From NCBI GenBank assembly GCA_040756655.1, contig JBFLYN010000006.1:38157-102156 (forward strand): a stretch of 64,000 nt of DNA. The letters run 5' to 3'. This DNA comes from JBFLYN01 sp040756655. GTDB lineage: Bacteria; Bacillota; Sulfobacillia; UBA8153. The notes beneath the pieces were generated by a model. The model made no database searches. It was given only the letters and a program-made list of their open reading frames with translations, and was not told where the DNA came from. The position numbers and the translations under genes were made by a program. Below are positions 33,007-42,260 of the stretch, piece by piece. The stretch's first letter is position 1, and each line of letters starts with the position of its first letter.

Positions 33007-34221
33007 CTAGAACTCCAGTACCATGCACTGGGCACTTTCTGGGCAGATGACGGCGAACTCCGGGGAGTTCCGGATGGCGGTGGGTGCCTCGTGACGCTGG
33101 GCAGACGTAAACCCGAACCTGGTAAAGAAGCTGGCGGCCCCCATAGTCAGGAGGTACACGGCCCGCGTGCCGGTAGCCTGCAGCTTCTTCAGCATGGTCC
33201 CAACCAGCCGGGTACCCAGCCCCCACTGCTTGAGCCCGGGGGATACTGCCACTGATCGCAAGAGGGCAAAATCGCCGTGGTGTTCGACTCCCGCCACTCC
33301 CAGGATGGCGCCCCCGTCTGCCACCAGGAAATTCGCAATGTGGCTGGACACTCCGTCAGTAGGCAGGCCCAACAGGGCCAGGAGCTCCTCAATGTCCCGA
33401 AGATCCCCAGGACAGGCCGGGCGGATCACATAGGGCGGGGGCGGACCCGGTTTGCGAGCACGCACAAAGGCGCTAAGGATGACCCCGGGTTCATGGATCT
33501 GGGCACCGCAGTCGTAAAGTTCCTCCACGCTGACGGCTTCCATGCCCGCGTCCTCCAGGTACTGACGGTACTCGTCCACCCGGAGTGCTCCGGCCACGCA
33601 CTGGGACCAAAGCTGGGGATCATCGCGCATGGCCGAAGACAGCGGCTTGGTGAGCACCACGTCCGTCACGGCGAACCTGCCGCCGGGCTTGAGCACCCGC
33701 CCTACTTCCCTGAAGACCTGCCGTTTGTCGGGACTCAGGTTGATGACACAGTTAGAAATGACCACATCGAAGGTATCCTGGGCAAAGGGCAGGCTCTCGA
33801 TCTCGCCCTTGAGAAACGTCACGTTGGTGATCCCCGCTTCTTTCTGTTGGGCTCGAGCCGTCTCCAGCATGGCGTCGGTCATGTCCAGGCCGTAGACGTG
33901 CCCGGTCGGGCCCACGCGTCTGGCTGCCAAGAAGACGTCGATGCCGGCGCCACTCCCCAAGTCCAGCACCACTTCCCCAGGTCTTAGCGCGGCCAGTGCC
34001 GTGGGGTTCCCACAGCCGAAAGAAGCCTGGACCGCCCCGGCAGGCAGGCCCCTGGTTTCCTGGGTGCTGTATAGCTGGCCGGTAGGCGCCGACGAACAAC
34101 AACCCCCCTGCACCATCTCTAGAGCCTTGGTGTACTGCTGGCGCACCTGGGCCTTGATAGCGTCGTCGCCCGTGGCCGGGCAGCACACTTGAGTCGAACC
34201 TCCCCCACAGCAGTTCTTCAT
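33007..34221 (-). CDS. arsM: Arsenite methyltransferase fused to ArsN2-type N-acetyltransferase
   Basis: This 404-aa fusion has two parts. Residues 1-265 are an ArsM SAM-methyltransferase: N-terminal Cys-rich 'MKNCCGGGSTQVCCP' and 'GGCCSS', SAM motif 'VLDLGSGAGIDVFLAARRV', 'VISNCVINLSPDK' with the arsenic-binding Cys, and 'QCVAGAL' with another. Residues 268-404 are a GNAT domain of ArsN2 type ('LLRSVAVSPGLKQWGLGTRLV', 'AASFFTRFGFTSAQR', 'CPESAQCM'). ArsM methylates As(III); ArsN acetyltransferases act on organoarsenicals. The start is ATG 34221 after GGAGGAGA; it overlaps arsR by 4 bp. Confidence 0.92.
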   Translation of the reverse strand: MKNCCGGGSTQVCCPATGDDAIKAQVRQQYTKALEMVQGGCCSSAPTGQLYSTQETRGLPAGAVQASFGCGNPTALAALRPGEVVLDLGSGAGIDVFLAARRVGPTGHVYGLDMTDAMLETARAQQKEAGITNVTFLKGEIESLPFAQDTFDVVISNCVINLSPDKRQVFREVGRVLKPGGRFAVTDVVLTKPLSSAMRDDPQLWSQCVAGALRVDEYRQYLEDAGMEAVSVEELYDCGAQIHEPGVILSAFVRARKPGPPPPYVIRPACPGDLRDIEELLALLGLPTDGVSSHIANFLVADGGAILGVAGVEHHGDFALLRSVAVSPGLKQWGLGTRLVGTMLKKLQATGTRAVYLLTMGAASFFTRFGFTSAQRHEAPTAIRNSPEFAVICPESAQCMVLEF

Positions 34222-34541
34222 CTGATCTCCTCCCTCTGGCCGTACCTGCTTACCAGTTCCCGGGCCAGCTCGTGGAAGACCCCCGGACTGAGGGCGTAAT
34301 ACTTCCACCAGCCGCGGGTGGTCTCGGTGACCAGGCCGGCCTCCTTCAGCTCTTTTAGGTGGTAGGAGATGCGGGACTGGGAAAGCCCAAGCCCTGCCAC
34401 GATATCGCACACGCAGACTCCCCCGTCCCGGTCCGGACTCACGCAGCGTGCCTGGCGGCCCCGGGCGAGGATGTCCAGGATGTGGGTGCGGGTCGGGTCA
34501 GCCAGGCACCGCGCCAGCCGGTTCAGGTCCATCTTTGCCAC
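34218..34541 (-). CDS. arsR: ArsR-family arsenic-responsive repressor
   Basis: This 107-aa winged-helix protein has 'LADPTRTHILDILA' and recognition helix 'LGLSQSRISYHLKELKEAGLV'. Cys residues before the helix (ARCVSPDRDGGVCVCDIV) include the CVCD pair typical of As(III) sensors, with an additional Cys upstream in the same loop. It is directly upstream of and coupled to arsM-arsN2, and a perfect palindrome in its promoter is the likely operator. Release on arsenite binding would switch on the methyltransferase. Confidence 0.93.
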   Translation of the reverse strand: MAKMDLNRLARCLADPTRTHILDILARGRQARCVSPDRDGGVCVCDIVAGLGLSQSRISYHLKELKEAGLVTETTRGWWKYYALSPGVFHELARELVSRYGQREEIR

Positions 34542-34553
34542 CTCCCGGCCGCA

Positions 34554-34579
34554 ATCATATCAAAATCCTTTGATATGAT
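34554..34579 (-). promoter_or_regulatory. Probable ArsR operator
   Basis: An 11-bp perfect inverted repeat ATCATATCAAA/TTTGATATGAT with a 4-base spacer lies 12 bases upstream of the arsR start. The half-site ATCAAA and its dyad match the style of ArsR-family operators in Firmicutes. Confidence 0.8.
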
Positions 34580-34666
34580 CAAGTGCAACCTGCTCCGGTC
34601 CCGGCAGAAAGCAAGGTGGTCACAGGGGAAGCCAGGGAGCAGGTGCGATGGCGGTGGGCTTGCGGG

Positions 34667-35851
34667 TCAGTCCGCTCTCTGGGCCTGGACGGACCAAGCG
34701 GGCGCCGCCCGGCGCCCGGTCAACCACGCGAATCCCAACATGCCCAAAAAGCTCAATAGGCCCGCAGCTGCAAACGACGTGCCGATGCCCCATACTTCCA
34801 TCACCAAGCCGCCCAGGAACGACCCGGAGGCCATGCCCAGGCTCATGGCCGTACCCGTCACGCCCATGATGCTTCCCATGCCCACTTCCCGCCCCTTGTC
34901 GACCGAAAGGGCGGTAATGGCCGGCACCGATACCCCGCCGCTCAGGGCCAGTATGATGCAGACGGCAGCCAGCTGCCAGGGCGTCACGGCCCGGGGGGTC
35001 AGGAAAAAGGCCAAGGGTGCAAAAGCATAGCCAAACAGGGCCAGCCGGCGGCGGTCAAAACGGTCCGACGCTGCCCCGAACACCGGCTGCATCAGCGATT
35101 CCACCACCGAGCGGGCGGAGATGAGCGTGCCGGCAGTGAAAGGAGAAAGACCCACCATACCCACCCACAGCGGAAAAAGGCCGGTGAAGATCCCTCGTCG
35201 CTGGGCCAGGAAGGACCGCCCCCAGATGAGTCCCTGTATGGTGCGATCGCCCCACAGCACTCTCAGGGGGACCAGGGAATGCCCTTTACTGGTGTACGCC
35301 CCTTTTCTTTCGGGGACATAGGCCAAAACCATGACCAGGGCCAGCGTCGACAGGACGGTCATGCCGTAGAAGGGCGCGGCCGGGCTTACCCACTGGGCCA
35401 GAAGCCCTCCCATAGGTGGGCCTATGGCAAAACCAGCAAAGAACGATAGGTTATAGAAGGACATGACTGTGCCCTCTTTGCCAGGGGGCGTGAGGGAGCC
35501 AGCATAGGCCCGGGCCACCGGCTCAACCATGGAACCAAAAAACCCCTGTAGAAGCCTCCAGACGAAGAGCTGCCATGGGGCCTGGGCGCTCAAAAACCCC
35601 AGTGCCACCAGGGCATAGGCGGCTAAGCCCGTGACCAGGAATCTCTTCGTCCCGTGAGCATCCGCCAGCCGTCCAAAGATTATCTCGAAGATGCCGCGCA
35701 TCAAGGGGTTGGCCCCCAAGATCAGACCTACCCAGATGCCGGTGGCACCGAGAGCCTGGGAGTACGCCGGAAGCAGGGGAATTATGAAGCTCACGCCGGT
35801 GGAAATAGAGAGCATGGAGGTGACCAGTGCGGCGAAAGTGCGTCTGTCCAA
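34667..35851 (-). CDS. MFS transporter
   Basis: This 394-aa protein has 12 predicted helices and MFS loop motifs (loop 2-3 'GRLADAHGTKRFLVTG', loop 8-9 'GAASDRFDRRRLALFG'). TTG start 35851 follows GGGAGGG. It ends 125 bp before the ArsR operator on the same strand, so it could be a neighbour of the arsenic genes, but nothing in the sequence ties it to arsenic export. A drug or metabolite efflux function is the generic expectation. Confidence 0.85.
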   Translation of the reverse strand: MDRRTFAALVTSMLSISTGVSFIIPLLPAYSQALGATGIWVGLILGANPLMRGIFEIIFGRLADAHGTKRFLVTGLAAYALVALGFLSAQAPWQLFVWRLLQGFFGSMVEPVARAYAGSLTPPGKEGTVMSFYNLSFFAGFAIGPPMGGLLAQWVSPAAPFYGMTVLSTLALVMVLAYVPERKGAYTSKGHSLVPLRVLWGDRTIQGLIWGRSFLAQRRGIFTGLFPLWVGMVGLSPFTAGTLISARSVVESLMQPVFGAASDRFDRRRLALFGYAFAPLAFFLTPRAVTPWQLAAVCIILALSGGVSVPAITALSVDKGREVGMGSIMGVTGTAMSLGMASGSFLGGLVMEVWGIGTSFAAAGLLSFLGMLGFAWLTGRRAAPAWSVQAQRAD

Positions 35852-35940
35852 GAGAACACCCTCCCACTCGAGGGACGGTTCTCTTCTGGGCGGCCGGATT
35901 CCTCTTTTTTCGCCTCTTGAGTATTCCTGGAACCTTAATT

Positions 35941-37341
35941 TTAGGGAACATGCCTGGGGGGAAAAACCGCCCGGAATACCGTGGAGCCAGGGTGGCTCTG
36001 GACACCCACCTGGCCGCCGTGGGCCGCAGCGATCTCCCGCACAATCGCCAAGCCCAGCCCCACGCCGCCCGTGTTGCGAGCACGGGCTTTGTCCACCCGG
36101 TAAAAGCGCTCAAAGACATGGGGCAGGTGCTCGGGAGGGATGCCCTCACCGTTGTCTTCGACTTCCACCACCAGCCGCCCGCCCTCCACCCGGGCCCGCA
36201 CCTGCACCTGCCCGCCCGGAGAGGGGGCGTGTTTCACGGCATTGTGCAGCAGGTTGTACACCAGGGTCGCAAACCAGCTGGGCTCCAATTCCCAGGCAAG
36301 TCCCGGGGGAACATCCACTTCCAGCGCCAGTCCCCGGGCCTGGGCCATGGTATGCACGCGGTCCAGTGCGGTATGCACAGCTTCCCGTACCAGCACCGGG
36401 TGGGTCTTCAGGCGGTCACGTTGCTGGTACCGGATGAGATCCAAAAGCGCATCGCTCAGAGCCGATAGGCGGTCTACTTCCCGGTCAATATCGCGCAGGA
36501 ATTCCCGGTGTAACGAAATATCGGCGCCGGGATCCTCCAGCACCGCCTGGGCCAGCACCTTCATGGAAGCCAGGGGAGAACGCAGTTCGTGGGCAGCATT
36601 GCCAATGAACAGGCTGCGCAGGCGGTCTTCGTGCTCCAACCGCCGGGCCATGTGGTTGAAGGCCTGCGCCACTTCCACAAGTTCGCTGGTACCCTGCTCC
36701 TGGGCCCGGGTACCCAGGTTACCATCGGCCAATAGCCGAGCTGACCTGGCCAGGCCGCTGAGGGGCCGGGTGAAGTGCACGGCCAGGGCATACCCGCCCA
36801 TCGCCGCCAGGAGCCCGCCAGCGAAGGATGCCAGCACCAGCCGGCGGGCCATGGTACGCAGGGAGGTTTCCAAGGGGACCAGGTCGAACGCCAGAAGGAC
36901 CGCCCCGGTGAGCTCAAGTCCAGAGAATACGGGCACGGCCGCGTACAGCACACCGCCGTCATCAAGCTGCCGCACGGAGGTCCCCGAACGCCCGGCCAGG
37001 GCCTCCTGGACATCTGGATGACCGGGTACTTGCCCGTCCAGCTGGCCGTATTGGTCGGCTACCACTTCCCCCCGCCAGTTGAACACCAGCACCCGGGCAC
37101 CTAGCTGCTCACCCTGGCGCCGGGCAAGGGCCTGCAGCTCCTCTCCAGAGGCCCGGCCCAGAAGGGGTCGCACGGCGTTGGCCGCAATGTTGGCTGACAT
37201 CAGCAAGGATGTGCTCTTTTCCTCGAGAAAGGCGCGGCGGAGCCCCACCAGGGTCAAACCCCCGGTGACCAGTGCGCTGGTAAGTATGGCCGCAAAGAAA
37301 GCCGCCAGCAACCGCCAGCGTAGAGTCCTGAGGATCTTCAT
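35941..37341 (-). CDS. Sensor histidine kinase (no adjacent response regulator)
   Basis: This 466-aa kinase has a transmembrane helix at residues 10-35, an extracytoplasmic sensor domain (about 35-165), a second helix (about 167-190), and a HAMP domain ('FTRPLSGLARSARLLADGNLGTRA'). Then come the H-box 'GNAAHELRSPLASM', the N-box 'LVYNLLHNAVKHA', and G boxes 'VEDNGEGIP' and 'GGVGLGLAIVREIAAAHGG'. No receiver-domain gene lies beside it, so its partner is elsewhere. It diverges from the GerMN lipoprotein gene. The extracytoplasmic domain is PAS/CACHE-like (inference). Confidence 0.92.
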   Translation of the reverse strand: MKILRTLRWRLLAAFFAAILTSALVTGGLTLVGLRRAFLEEKSTSLLMSANIAANAVRPLLGRASGEELQALARRQGEQLGARVLVFNWRGEVVADQYGQLDGQVPGHPDVQEALAGRSGTSVRQLDDGGVLYAAVPVFSGLELTGAVLLAFDLVPLETSLRTMARRLVLASFAGGLLAAMGGYALAVHFTRPLSGLARSARLLADGNLGTRAQEQGTSELVEVAQAFNHMARRLEHEDRLRSLFIGNAAHELRSPLASMKVLAQAVLEDPGADISLHREFLRDIDREVDRLSALSDALLDLIRYQQRDRLKTHPVLVREAVHTALDRVHTMAQARGLALEVDVPPGLAWELEPSWFATLVYNLLHNAVKHAPSPGGQVQVRARVEGGRLVVEVEDNGEGIPPEHLPHVFERFYRVDKARARNTGGVGLGLAIVREIAAAHGGQVGVQSHPGSTVFRAVFPPRHVP

Positions 37342-37495
37342 GCGCCCAGCTCCGTCCTTGACCTGCTTACGCTGTCTATTTTAACATAAACCGTGTCCAT
37401 GCTACTGGTGTTACACATTTGAAAAAACCCAGCACCAGTTCTGCAACAACTGGCCGGTAGACTGGTACCAGAAGAACCGGAGGAGGATGCCCACC

Positions 37496-38329
37496 ATGAA
37501 GCAGCGCGCGCTGGCCACCGGTATGCTTGTGATCCTGGTCCTGGTCCTGCTGGCCGGGTGCACCGACCCGCAGCAGGCGCCCGGGCGCAACGACGCCGAC
37601 ATCAACCCGCGGCCAGCCGGGCAGGAAATCACCCTGACCCTGTACTTTCCCATCGTAGGTGGAGCATGGATGGAGATGGAACAGCGGGCGGTGGTGCAAA
37701 AGGGCGAGCCGCTGGAAAGCCTCATTCTTAAAGAGCTCTTACGTGGGCCCAAGTTGTCCGGGCACCAGAGCTACCTGCCTGCCAGCATCATGGCGGGCGT
37801 GGAAGTGCGGGAGCACACAGCTTATGTGTCCCTCTCCCGGGACGCCGAGAACATGCCCTACGAGCAGACGCGCATCCAGCTGCAGGCCATGGTCAACAGC
37901 CTCACCGAGGTGGAGGGCATTGACAACGTGCAATTCCTGGTAGACGGCAAGCAGCAGATGTCGCTGAACATCATCTACATCGGCGAACCCTGGGACCGCA
38001 CCCTCAACCGGGTAGCGCGCCCCGGCTTCCGTCCCATAGCCGACTGCGACCCGCGCCGGGGCGAGATGTTCATCGAAGGAGAAGTGAAGGCAGTCAAAGT
38101 GGAGGAAAACGCCATTGTCATCGACCAGCACCTCCAGGACGCCCGCTCGGTGAAGGTCAACCCCACGGTGCAACTGCGGTCGGACGTCATCATCCACCTG
38201 CAGGGTCCCGGCCACGAAGCAACGGAGATCACCCTGCCCGAGGTGAAGAAGGGCGATGTAGTTGGTATCATCCTCACCAGCGAAGGGACGGCGCGCGCCG
38301 TCATCGTAGCCAGGCGGGAGCGGTTCTAA
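37496..38329 (+). CDS. GerMN-domain lipoprotein
   Basis: This 277-aa protein has a lipoprotein signal (hydrophobic 'MLVILVLVLLAGC', lipobox LAGC, residues 8-20), then a GerMN domain ('TLYFPIVGGAWMEMEQRAV', 'ILKELLRGPKL', 'VEVREHTAYVSLS', 'ITQLQAMVNSLTE'-like region). The domain is known from GerM, a spore germination and septation factor. A second, beta-rich C-terminal domain (residues 185-277) is unassigned. ATG 37496 is chosen since GGAGGAGG lies 10 bases upstream, while ATG 37487 is too close. It supports a sporulating or Firmicute-type envelope. Confidence 0.85.
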   Translation: MKQRALATGMLVILVLVLLAGCTDPQQAPGRNDADINPRPAGQEITLTLYFPIVGGAWMEMEQRAVVQKGEPLESLILKELLRGPKLSGHQSYLPASIMAGVEVREHTAYVSLSRDAENMPYEQTRIQLQAMVNSLTEVEGIDNVQFLVDGKQQMSLNIIYIGEPWDRTLNRVARPGFRPIADCDPRRGEMFIEGEVKAVKVEENAIVIDQHLQDARSVKVNPTVQLRSDVIIHLQGPGHEATEITLPEVKKGDVVGIILTSEGTARAVIVARRERF

Positions 38330-38377
38330 GAGTCTTGACCGGGCCGCCGTCACCAAAGTGCGGGGCGTTTTTCGTAG

Positions 38378-39454
38378 TCATCTCTGCAAGAGCCTGACGG
38401 TGGAGTATCCCATGCCCAGGCCGGCCGGGTAAAAGGGCGGCACAAACGCCACTACCAGGGCGGCGGTGCAGAGGTTGCGGATAAGAGGCCACTGGAGACC
38501 GAAGTACGGGATAATGCCCGCAAGGTAAAGGGCCGCCCCGGCCAGGCCGTACAGGAGCAGCGTCACGGCTACGGAGATGGTGGCCACCAGCGCGGATTCG
38601 CCAAAGAACAGGACAAAAATGCCGGGTGACCTGACCCCGAAGGTCTTGAGCACGGCCATCTCCGACCTGCGTTCCTGGACGGACAGGGCCATAACGTTCA
38701 TCATGCCCAGTGAACAGACCACTAAGAGCATGGTGCTTAGGGTGTAACTCCAGGCCATAGCGTCGCCGTACACGTCCTGCCAGCGCTGGACGCTCCTGCC
38801 CCTGGCCACCAGCGCCGGGGTCTCGGCGGTAGCCGTCTCCTGCCGGGCCAGCGCCGCCGCCAGGCGGTCCACGTTGGCACCTTCCCGGACCTCGATGAAG
38901 ACCCGCCGCTGCGCGAAGCCTTCGGTGCGCTCGTAACCCTCGGTGAGCATAACCGGGACATCATAGGTGAGAAAGGGGCTCTCGAACACCCCGGATATGA
39001 CAAACTGGCTCACCACGGAAAAGCCGCCAAACCGAATAGTAACGTTGGTGGTCTCGCCCACGCCAACGTCCGAGCGCAGAACCCACGACCGGGGCACCGC
39101 CAGCTCCCAGGAATCCCGTGGCCAGTAGCCCTCCACCATGACGTAGCCCGTGGTAAAGCGAGAATGGCGCGGGTACGCCAGGATCTCGTGGATGCCCGCG
39201 GCCGTATGAGCCGTGAGGACGAACACCTCCTCGAAATGGCTTACATCCGGGTGATGAGCATACTCCGCGGTGACCGGGTTGAGGATAATGTCCGCCGGCA
39301 GGGGGAGGAAGCCCTCGCCCTCGTCCAGCCCGGTCATGTAGGTGAAGTAATAGGTGGTGACCAGGTTGGTCAGCAGGCCAAGCACTACCCCGGACACCAC
39401 CAGGGCCACCCGGGCCCGGTTTCTGCGCAAGTTGGCCACGATAATATCTACCAT
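38378..39454 (-). CDS. ABC transporter permease (MacB/FtsX type)
   Basis: This 358-aa protein has one N-terminal helix, a periplasmic-type domain, and three C-terminal helices around 'MMNVMALSVQERRSEMAVLKTFGVRSPGIF', the FtsX-domain signature (E-R-R-x-E-x-A-x-L). Its ATG overlaps the ATPase stop (TGATG). Together with the second permease it would form a heterodimeric MacB-like complex, probably exporting a lipid- or peptide-like substrate or acting as a mechanotransmitter. Confidence 0.88.
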   Translation of the reverse strand: MVDIIVANLRRNRARVALVVSGVVLGLLTNLVTTYYFTYMTGLDEGEGFLPLPADIILNPVTAEYAHHPDVSHFEEVFVLTAHTAAGIHEILAYPRHSRFTTGYVMVEGYWPRDSWELAVPRSWVLRSDVGVGETTNVTIRFGGFSVVSQFVISGVFESPFLTYDVPVMLTEGYERTEGFAQRRVFIEVREGANVDRLAAALARQETATAETPALVARGRSVQRWQDVYGDAMAWSYTLSTMLLVVCSLGMMNVMALSVQERRSEMAVLKTFGVRSPGIFVLFFGESALVATISVAVTLLLYGLAGAALYLAGIIPYFGLQWPLIRNLCTAALVVAFVPPFYPAGLGMGYSTVRLLQR

Positions 39455-40179
39455 CAACCCGTCTCACCCCGGCCGTGCACGAACTCGCCAGCCTGCATGG
39501 TCAGCACCCGGTCGGTGAACTCGCTGTGCTCCCGGATATGGGTGACCATGAGCACGGCAGTCCGGTGACGCGTGGAGAGCTCGCGCAAAAGGCGCACCAC
39601 CCGCAGGCCGTTTTCGTAGTCCAAGCTGCCCGTGGGCTCGTCTGCCAAGAGCACCCGGGGACGGTTGGCCATGGCCCGGGCCACGGCTACGCGTTGCTGC
39701 TCACCGCCGGACAGCTGGTGCGGGAAATGGTCGTGGCGGTGGATGAGGTCCACTTCATCCAGGAGTTCCCGGGCCCTTTGCCGGGCTTCCTTCCGGGATG
39801 AACCCGTGAGCCGTAGCGGTACCATTACGTTTTCCAGCGCAGTCAGGCTGCTTAGCAGGTGGTAGCTTTGGAAAACAAAGCCGACACTGGCCATGCGAGC
39901 CTCGGCCAAGTGGTCCTCGCCGAACCGGGACCGCTGGGCAGCGTCGTAAAAGAGCCTGCCGTCGATCATGATCACCCCGGTGTTGGGGAGATCCAGACCA
40001 CTCAGGCAGTATAGTAGGGTAGTCTTGCCGCTCCCAGACGGCCCCACCAGGCACACGAATTCGCCCGCCCGCAAGCTCAGGGAGACCCGGTTCACGGCCG
40101 CGACCGGGCCCTCGGAAGTGCGGAAAAACCTCGAGATGCCCAGGGCCTGCAGGGCAGGGACATCTGCCTTGTTATGCAC
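39454..40179 (-). CDS. ABC transporter ATP-binding protein (MacB/LolD type)
   Basis: This 241-aa ATPase has Walker A 'GPSGSGKTTLLY', the Q-loop in 'GFVFQSYHLL', signature 'LSGGEQQRVAVARAMA', Walker B 'VLLADEPTGSLD' and H-loop 'VLMVTHIREH'. The arrangement is typical of LolD/MacB-type ATPases that energise FtsX-fold permeases. It overlaps the upstream permease by 8 bp and the downstream one by 1 base, giving a tightly coupled three-gene operon. Confidence 0.95.
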   Translation of the reverse strand: MHNKADVPALQALGISRFFRTSEGPVAAVNRVSLSLRAGEFVCLVGPSGSGKTTLLYCLSGLDLPNTGVIMIDGRLFYDAAQRSRFGEDHLAEARMASVGFVFQSYHLLSSLTALENVMVPLRLTGSSRKEARQRARELLDEVDLIHRHDHFPHQLSGGEQQRVAVARAMANRPRVLLADEPTGSLDYENGLRVVRLLRELSTRHRTAVLMVTHIREHSEFTDRVLTMQAGEFVHGRGETG

Positions 40180-41389
40180 CTCTGATCACCTCCGCCGGCC
40201 CGGTGCGCGCGGCCTGAAATATGGGGTAGATTACACTCAAGACAGATACGACCCCGGATGCCAGTGTGACGGTGAACCCGTATTGCGGCCCCAGACCCGG
40301 CAGGTCCAGGATGGACCCCCCGTACCTGGCTACAACTCGTTGTATGACCACGCAGGCCAGGAAGTACCCGGCAAAGCCGCCCAGGCAGCCCAGGACAAAG
40401 CACTCAAGGGACAGAAGGCAAACCAGCTGCCGGGGCTTCCAGCCCAAAGAACGCAGGATGCCCAGCTCCAGCCGGCGTTGCCTGAGCACCACCAGGTTGG
40501 TATTGGCCATAGCCAGGCAGCTTACAAGGATAATAGCCCAGGCATAGGTGCCCGACACGGCCATAAACCCGCCACCAGACTCTCTAAACCGCGCCCCGGC
40601 AAACACCGACACGGTCATGTCCTGGGCCCCCATGACCCGGTAACCCGGCAGCAGTTCCCGGGCCCGGGCCGTAGCCTCCGGGTCTTGACCCGGGACCATG
40701 ATCCCCATGAAAAGGCCCGTTGCCAGGCCGGTTGCCTGCTGGAAGGTGGACAGGGGCATGATGAACATGGGTCCTGGCAGCTGCATGGGGGACTGGTATT
40801 GCCCGACCACCGTAAAGACCAAGGGGTCGGCCCGCCCGTGGTCGAAAACCATCCGGCCGTCGGGAGCGACCCGAAGGGTGGGCAGGTGAAGCCGGACTTC
40901 CGACCCCACCGGGTACCGGTTCTGCCCGGCGTTGACCAGGACCACAGGCTGCCCCTCATCCTGTGGGCCAAAGGGCCTCCCCCGGCGCACGCTGAGGCCA
41001 TGGGGGCCCGAAAACGCCGGGTCACGGGCCAGCAAGGGCACCCGGTGTCCCTCGTCAGTGTAGACAAGGTCCAGGTAGAAGAAGCCCGAAGCCGGGGTGT
41101 CCAGGTGTGGCTGCACTCGGTCCATGGTGACGGTGTAACCATAGCCCGAATCGTCCAGCCGCAGGCCGATGTAGCCCGACGGCAGCCGGCCAAAGCTGGT
41201 AGACTGGGGGAGAACCAGCAGGTTTCCCCCGTATAGACGGGACAGAGGCCGGGCCAGAAGACGGCTCATATCACCGCCCAGGGCAGATACTGTAGTCAGC
41301 AGCATGGCTCCCAGGGCGATCCCGGCTACTACCAGGAGACTGCGGGTGCGGTTTTGGGTGAGACTGCGGAAACAGTAATCCCGGATCAT
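40172..41389 (-). CDS. ABC transporter permease (MacB/FtsX type), first gene of operon
   Basis: This 405-aa protein has an N-terminal helix (RSLLVVAGIALGAMLLTTVSALG), a large extracytoplasmic domain, and the FtsX segment 'LVVLRQRRLELGILRSLGWKPRQL' among three C-terminal helices. GGAGGCACC precedes the ATG. It shares orientation and overlap with the ATPase gene and pairs with the permease at 38378-39454. Confidence 0.9.
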   Translation of the reverse strand: MIRDYCFRSLTQNRTRSLLVVAGIALGAMLLTTVSALGGDMSRLLARPLSRLYGGNLLVLPQSTSFGRLPSGYIGLRLDDSGYGYTVTMDRVQPHLDTPASGFFYLDLVYTDEGHRVPLLARDPAFSGPHGLSVRRGRPFGPQDEGQPVVLVNAGQNRYPVGSEVRLHLPTLRVAPDGRMVFDHGRADPLVFTVVGQYQSPMQLPGPMFIMPLSTFQQATGLATGLFMGIMVPGQDPEATARARELLPGYRVMGAQDMTVSVFAGARFRESGGGFMAVSGTYAWAIILVSCLAMANTNLVVLRQRRLELGILRSLGWKPRQLVCLLSLECFVLGCLGGFAGYFLACVVIQRVVARYGGSILDLPGLGPQYGFTVTLASGVVSVLSVIYPIFQAARTGPAEVIRGA

Positions 41390-41482
41390 GGTGCCTCCGG
41401 CCAGGGAATATTTCCATTATGGTACGAATTCGTTGTGGTACGATGTATTCCTGCCTGGCTGGCAGACGGGATCAGACCGGTA

Positions 41483-41488
41483 TATAAT
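41483..41488 (+). promoter_or_regulatory. Probable -10 box for the creatininase gene
   Basis: A consensus TATAAT lies 34 bases before the GTG start of the creatininase-like gene, in the divergent gap with the ABC operon. No good -35 could be assigned at 16-18 bases. Confidence 0.45.
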
Positions 41489-41521
41489 CAACGAAAAGCA
41501 TGTTCGAATGGAGGCTTTGCA

Positions 41522-42260
41522 GTGCTCTTAGAGGAGCTCTCTCTTACATACAGGTGGCAGGATTGCTCGGCCACGAGCCAGTGGCAATCCTGCCCGTGGG
41601 GTCGACAGAGCAGCATGGGCCCCACCTCCCCCTGGGGACCGATACGTTTGTCACCATGGCGGTGATGCAGGCCGCCCTCGCGCGCCTGCCCAAGGCCACA
41701 TGCCTGGTGCTACCGGCGCTGGCCGTGGGCAAGTCCAACGAGCACTTGTCCTTTTTGGGCACTCTCACTTTGTCCGGCACCACGCTGGCGACAGTTGTGG
41801 GGGAGCTGGCCCGCTCCCTGTCCCGTCACGGCTTGGCCAGGCTGGTGCTGGTCTCGGGTCACGGAGGAAACCTCCCGGTCCTGGAAGCCCTATCCCGCGA
41901 TCTCCGCATCGACCAGCGTCTTTTGGTCTTTGTGACCAGTGCCATGGCGGGCGTGAGCCTGAGTGCACACGGCATAGCCCGGGGCGACTTCCACGGAGGC
42001 GACTCCGAGACCTCCATGATCATGGCACTCCGCCCCGAGCTGGTACGGCTTCATGAGCTTCCCTCCCACAATCCCCCGGTCCTCTCCTGGACTGGCTGGG
42101 AAAGGGCCGGTTCGGCTGGGCTATGACCGACCTTTCCCAGCACGGTTTCGTGGGCGACCCGGCCCAAACTACGGCCGAAAAACGTGCCCTACTGGAGGCC
42201 GCCGCTGAGCACCTGGCTACTTTTCTCAAGACCGTAAAAGCAACCCCGGTCGGGCCGTAA
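41522..42260 (+). pseudogene. Creatininase-family amidohydrolase with two frameshifts
   Basis: The gene begins at GTG 41522 after GGAGG, reading 'LLEELSLTY', then shifts frame near 41550 to 'GHEPVAILPVGSTEQHGPHLPLGTDT'. This carries the metal-binding Glu/His of creatininase/MftE-type enzymes and continues through 'LVSGHGGNLPVL' and 'RGDFHGGDSETSMIM'. A second shift near 42108 is followed by 'MTDLSQHGFVGDPAQTTAEKRALL', the expected C-terminus. All conserved blocks are present, so decay is recent or the two shifts are assembly errors. Family roles include creatinine, arylformamide and pterin-ring hydrolysis. Confidence 0.8.
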
